Of a DNA stretch of 27,082 nucleotides, positions 23,675 through 27,082 are shown in pieces. Position numbers and translations under genes: made by a program. Every line of letters begins with the position of its first letter. Position 1 is the first letter of the stretch. The DNA is from CAZUZD01 sp964624465 (GTDB lineage Bacteria; Planctomycetota; Planctomycetia; Isosphaerales; Isosphaeraceae): NCBI GenBank assembly GCA_964624465.1, contig CAZUZD010000043.1, forward strand, positions 1-27,082. The letters are read 5' to 3'. The notes under the pieces were generated by a model. That model made no database searches. It saw only the letters and a program-made list of their open reading frames with translations, and was not told where the DNA came from.

Positions 23675-25018
23675 ATGCCGACGCGGATTGCCAGTGTCTC
23701 GGGGCTCAGAGGGATCATCGGCGACGGCCTGGACCCCGCCGCCGTGGTGGAGTTTGCGGCCGCCTACGCCGGGATCTGCGAGCCGGGCACCGTGCTGGTG
23801 GGACATGACGGCCGGCGCACCGCCCCGATGATGGTCCGCGCGGTGGCCGCGGGGCTGGCCGGCGCGGGCCGGCGGGTCGAGGTGCTGGGCGCGGTCCCGA
23901 CGCCGACCCTGGGCTACTTCGTCCGGGAGACCGGCGCCGCCGGCGGCGTGCAGATTAGCGCCTCGCACAACCCGCCCGAGTACAACGGCCTGAAGTTCTT
24001 CCAGCCGGCCGGCATGGTGCTCGGTCCCGACGAGGGCCGCGCCATGCTGGCCCGGTTCGAGGCGAAGGACTTCCCCTGGCAGCCCTGGGACCGCGTCGGC
24101 GACGTGGTGGACCCGTCGCCGATCAACACCCTGGAGCATGTCGCCCGGATCCTGCCGCTCGTCGACGTCGAGGCCATCCGCCGGGCCCGGTTCACGGTCG
24201 TGCTCGACGCCGGCCATGGCGCCGGTGGACGCCTGGGCACCGCCTTGCTCCGCGAGCTGGGCTGCTCGGTGCGGGTGCTGGGCGGCGAGCCGGACGGGCT
24301 CTATGACCACACACCCGAGCCGACCGAGGAGAATCTCCGCGAGCTGGCGGCGGTGATCCCCGCCGTCGGGGCGGCCATCGGGTTTGCCCAGGACCCGGAC
24401 GCCGACCGGCTGGCCATCATCGACGAGACCGGCCGCTACATCGGCGAGGAGCTGACCCTGGCCCTGGCGCTGCAGCGCCGGCTGGATGCCGAGACGGGCC
24501 CGGTCGTCCTGAACCTGTCAACCTCGCGCACCGCGGAGGATCTGGCCCGGGCTGCCGGCTGTGCGACCCACCGGACGCCGGTCGGCGAGTTCCACGTCGT
24601 GAACGCCATGCGGCAGCACGGCGCCCTGCTCGGCGGCGAGGGCAACGGCGGCGTGATCGACCCCCGCGTCGGATTCGTCCGGGACAGCCTGGTCGGCATG
24701 GCTCTGGTGCTCGACCTGATGGCCGCCCGTCGGCAGCCGCTCTCGACGCTCGTCGACGCCCTGCCGCGGCACACGATGCTCAAGACCAAGTTCCCGGTGC
24801 AGGGGGGCGCCTCGGTCGCCTCGCTTTTCGACGCGATCGCCGCCGAGCACGCCGGCGCCATCGCTGACCGCCGCGACGGCCTGCACCTCTCGTGGGACGA
24901 CGCCTGGGTCCAGGTCCGCGCCAGCAACACCGAGCCCATCGTCCGGGTCATCGCCGAGTCGCGCGATCCGGCACTGGCGCGGAGCCTCGTCGAGTCGATC
25001 GCCGGCCGCCTGGGCTGA
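23675..25018 (+). CDS. Phosphohexomutase (phosphoglucosamine/phosphomannomutase family)
   Basis: 447 residues with all four alpha-D-phosphohexomutase elements: the phosphoserine loop ISASHNP (S97), the Mg-binding loop DPDADR (240-245), the sugar-binding loop GEGNGG (E322) and the phosphate-binding loop RASNTEP (415-421). It moves phosphate between C1 and C6 of a hexose or hexosamine phosphate. GEGN with RASNTEP is the archaeal-GlmM/ManB-like branch, so glucosamine-1-phosphate, mannose-1-phosphate or glucose-1-phosphate are all possible products. ATG at 23675 was chosen with GGGGAG about 9 bases upstream; the protein then opens with the family's short IASVSGLRGII strand. It lies 230 bases ahead of a glycogen synthase-like gene, which fits glucose-phosphate metabolism but not exclusively. 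Confidence 0.92.
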   Translation: MPTRIASVSGLRGIIGDGLDPAAVVEFAAAYAGICEPGTVLVGHDGRRTAPMMVRAVAAGLAGAGRRVEVLGAVPTPTLGYFVRETGAAGGVQISASHNPPEYNGLKFFQPAGMVLGPDEGRAMLARFEAKDFPWQPWDRVGDVVDPSPINTLEHVARILPLVDVEAIRRARFTVVLDAGHGAGGRLGTALLRELGCSVRVLGGEPDGLYDHTPEPTEENLRELAAVIPAVGAAIGFAQDPDADRLAIIDETGRYIGEELTLALALQRRLDAETGPVVLNLSTSRTAEDLARAAGCATHRTPVGEFHVVNAMRQHGALLGGEGNGGVIDPRVGFVRDSLVGMALVLDLMAARRQPLSTLVDALPRHTMLKTKFPVQGGASVASLFDAIAAEHAGAIADRRDGLHLSWDDAWVQVRASNTEPIVRVIAESRDPALARSLVESIAGRLG

Positions 25019-25094
25019 GGCAGGTCAGATTCGCCGGGCGCCGGGGGCGGGCCGCCAGCCCCCCTCGGTCCCAGGCGGGCCCGGCCGGGTGCTT

Positions 25095-25123
25095 TTGACT
25101 TGGATCGTCACCTGAGTTAGGGT
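25095..25123 (+). promoter_or_regulatory. Candidate promoter for the glycogen synthase-sigma factor pair
   Basis: TTGACT at 25095-25100 (5 of 6 to TTGACA), a 17-base spacer and TAGGGT at 25118-25123. The predicted transcript starts near 25130, leaving a leader of about 120 bases before the ATG at 25249. Confidence 0.5.
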
Positions 25124-25248
25124 GCTCATTGACCGCCCCGGCCACGATCGGACGGCGCGAGGGCGACGAATATTGCACCCAGGGCGCCAGTCGGGGCGGG
25201 ACCCCGCCAGGGCGCGACTGGGCCCGACGATCGCGAGGTCCTCCGGCG

Positions 25249-26508
25249 ATGCGCATCGCGATCCTGACCAACGAGTACCCCCCACACGTCTACGGCGGTG
25301 CCGGCGTGCATGTCGAGTACCTCACCCGCGAGCTGGCCCGCCTCGACGGCGGGGCGCACGAGATCCGGGTCGTGTGCTTCGGCGAGCAGCACGAGGATCA
25401 CGGGAACCTCACCGTCCGCGGGATCGGCAGCCCCGCCGTCCCGGAGCCGGAGGACCCTCGCCATCGCAAGTTCCTGGACACCATGCTCCGCGACGTGCTC
25501 ATGGCCGGCGACCTGGGTTCCCGGTTCGATGTGGTGCACTGCCACACCTGGTACAGCCACCTCGCCGGTTGCCTGGCGCAGCAGCTCGCCCAGGCGAAGC
25601 TCGTGCTGACGACCCACTCGCTGGAGCCGCACCGACCCTGGAAGGTCGAGCAGCTCGGCACCGCGTACCAGGCCAGCACCTGGATCGAGCGGACGGCCTA
25701 TCAGAATGCCGACGGCGTGGTGGCCGTCTCCCGGGCCATGCGGGAGGATGTGCACGACCTCTACGCCGTGCCGCTCGACCGGATCCGCGTGATCGCCAAC
25801 GGCATCGACCTGGGCCAGTACTGCCCCACGCCCGACCCGGCGGTCCAGGCGAAGTACGGGATCAACCCGGACCTGCCGTTCGCCCTCTTCGTGGGCCGGA
25901 TCACACGGCAGAAGGGGATCATCCACCTGGTGCGGGCCGCCCGGTGGCTCAACCCGGGGATGCAGCTCGTCCTCTGCGCCGGCGCCCCCGACACGCCGGA
26001 GATTGGCCGGGAGATGGAGGCCGAGGTGGCGGCGGCCCGTCGCGAGACCCAGGTGCCGATCCACTGGATCCCCCAGGTCCTGCCCCGGCCGGAGATCATC
26101 GCGCTCTACACGATGGCCTCGCTGTTCGTCTGCCCCTCGGTCTACGAGCCGTTCGGGATCATCAACCTGGAGGCGATGGCCTGCCAGACCCCGGTGGTCG
26201 CCTCGGCGGTGGGCGGGATCCGCGAGGTCGTGGTCGACGGTGAGACCGGCGTGCTCGTGCCGTTCGAGCCGGTGGGCCCGACGGAGTTCGAGCCCCGCGA
26301 CCCGGCCCGGTTCGCCCGCGACCTGGCCGGGGTCATCAACCGGCTCCTTGCTGACCCCGGTACACTTCGGGAAATGGGCGAACGCTCCCGACTTCGGGTC
26401 GAAGAACACTACAGCTGGACCAGCATCGCCAGGGCCACGCTCGACTTTTACCGCGATCTGTGTGAAGGTACCCAGAGGCCGTCCGCCCCGACAGGGTCCC
26501 CATCATGA
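25249..26508 (+). CDS. glgA: Glycogen synthase of the actinobacterial GlgA/GlgM type (GT4)
   Basis: 419 residues, GT-B fold. The N-terminus MRIAILTNEYPPHVYGGAGV is characteristic of the Corynebacterium-type glycogen synthase family. VGRITRQKG (215-223, K222) binds the donor phosphate, and YEPFGIINLEAMA carries the full Glu-x7-Glu pair (E300, E308). Members of this family use ADP- or UDP-glucose either to lengthen alpha-1,4-glucan or, as GlgM, to make maltose-1-phosphate for the GlgE route; sequence alone does not decide. ATG at 25249 follows GAGGT by 9 bases and begins the first strand; an upstream in-frame extension of 40 residues has no family likeness. The stop overlaps the next start (ATGA). 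The phosphohexomutase upstream could supply glucose-1-phosphate. Confidence 0.9.
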   Translation: MRIAILTNEYPPHVYGGAGVHVEYLTRELARLDGGAHEIRVVCFGEQHEDHGNLTVRGIGSPAVPEPEDPRHRKFLDTMLRDVLMAGDLGSRFDVVHCHTWYSHLAGCLAQQLAQAKLVLTTHSLEPHRPWKVEQLGTAYQASTWIERTAYQNADGVVAVSRAMREDVHDLYAVPLDRIRVIANGIDLGQYCPTPDPAVQAKYGINPDLPFALFVGRITRQKGIIHLVRAARWLNPGMQLVLCAGAPDTPEIGREMEAEVAAARRETQVPIHWIPQVLPRPEIIALYTMASLFVCPSVYEPFGIINLEAMACQTPVVASAVGGIREVVVDGETGVLVPFEPVGPTEFEPRDPARFARDLAGVINRLLADPGTLREMGERSRLRVEEHYSWTSIARATLDFYRDLCEGTQRPSAPTGSPS

Positions 26509-27082
26509 GCCAGCCCGACCCCCGAACCCCATCCGCGCCCGGCCCCCGGACCGTCCGCACCGGCACCTCCATGCTCGGACTGATCGTGGGCATCGCGGCC
26601 CTGACCGCGCACGCCAGCGAGACCGAGCTGGTGCAGGGCATCCAGCGCTACTGCACGGTCTGCTGGCGGAACGCTCGCCTCGACCCGGGCGTCTGGGACG
26701 ACTGCACCCAGGAGGTCTGCTACCGGCTGGTCGCCAAGGCCCGCTCGGGCGATCTCGACCTGGGCCGGGTCTTCGCCGAGGAGTCGGAGGAGCGTCGCGA
26801 GCTGGTCCGGGCCATCGACATGGTCCGCAAGCGGGTGCAGCGCGCCCGCCGGGTCCTGCCGCTGGAGGGCCCGGAGTCGACCCCCACCGATGTCGACCGC
26901 CGCGAGCGGGAACGCGAGGAGCTGGCCGAGGTCCTGGAGCGAGCCCGACAGGCCGTGCTCAGCCCGCGCCAGGACCGGATCGTCGAGCTCTGGACCCGGG
27001 GCTGGACCGTCCCCCAAATCGCCGAGACGCTGGACATGTCCGCCGCCCGAGTGAGCGACGAGAAGTACAAGGCCATCCGCAA
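26505..27082 (+). CDS. Sigma-70-family-like RNA polymerase sigma factor (3' end outside window)
   Basis: 192 complete codons are visible. The start overlaps the glycogen synthase stop (ATGA), implying translational coupling. Residues 20-35 are hydrophobic. About 40-115 resemble sigma region 2, with DDCTQEVCYRL in place of the usual DLxQEVFLRL core, then RRELVRAIDMVRKRVQRARR. A charged linker follows. From 151 the protein is region 4: LSPRQDRIVELWTRGWTVPQIAETLDMSAARVSDEKYKAIR, a helix-turn-helix for the -35 element. Four Cys residues (50, 53, 67, 72) lie inside region 2. The ECF-like size and weak region 2.4 suggest a lineage-specific group. No anti-sigma gene is visible before the window ends. 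Confidence 0.75.
   Translation, partial: MSQPDPRTPSAPGPRTVRTGTSMLGLIVGIAALTAHASETELVQGIQRYCTVCWRNARLDPGVWDDCTQEVCYRLVAKARSGDLDLGRVFAEESEERRELVRAIDMVRKRVQRARRVLPLEGPESTPTDVDRREREREELAEVLERARQAVLSPRQDRIVELWTRGWTVPQIAETLDMSAARVSDEKYKAIR

Overview
The window is a GC-rich bacterial chromosomal segment with 20 protein-coding genes, two of them cut by the window edges, and no RNA gene, CRISPR array or insertion sequence that I can see. Gene content and style (a very large PilM-type protein with a Gly/Met-rich tail, an actinobacterial-type glycogen synthase, a KaiC-like ATPase, LPS-type glycosylation genes, several lineage-specific exoproteins and an atypical sigma factor) fit a planctomycete, probably of the Isosphaerales group. 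That assignment is inference from protein flavour, not a database match. A run of 10 Ns at 2505-2514 marks an assembly gap, so linkage between the first gene and the rest is not proven.

Layout. 1-2419 (-): PilM-type pilus/secretion ATPase that appears fused to a PilN-like part. 2903-5974 (-): large secreted protein of unknown function. 6210-6494 (+): small coiled-coil protein. 6514-8349 (-): membrane-anchored M28 glutaminyl-cyclase-like metallopeptidase and the nucleotide pyrophosphatase Maf. 8573-10299 (+): XdhC and MocA, molybdenum hydroxylase accessory factors whose enzyme is not in the window. 10439-15717 (+): an ABC-2 transport unit made of a secreted/membrane partner, an ATPase and a permease with two homologous halves.

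15850-22116 (+): an envelope-glycan run starting at the best promoter in the window. It holds a GT-C glycosyltransferase, a WaaP/Kdo-kinase-like protein, a WaaG-like GT4, a sugar nucleotidyltransferase, and PlsY (first step of phosphatidic acid synthesis) carrying an unexpected beta-propeller-like extension. Together these could add and phosphorylate sugars on a lipid carrier or LPS core while feeding phospholipid synthesis. 22257-23387: a 77-aa protein (+) facing a KaiC/RecA-like ATPase (-), downstream of a 22-bp perfect palindrome. 23675-27082 (+): a phosphohexomutase, a GlgA/GlgM-type glycogen synthase, and a sigma-70-like factor whose start overlaps the synthase stop.

Most intergenic gaps carry a plausible sigma-70-type promoter in which the -10 box reads TAGNNT. 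The points most worth following up are the PlsY-propeller fusion, the PilM-PilN fusion, the duplicated permease, and the four-cysteine sigma factor coupled to glycogen synthase.
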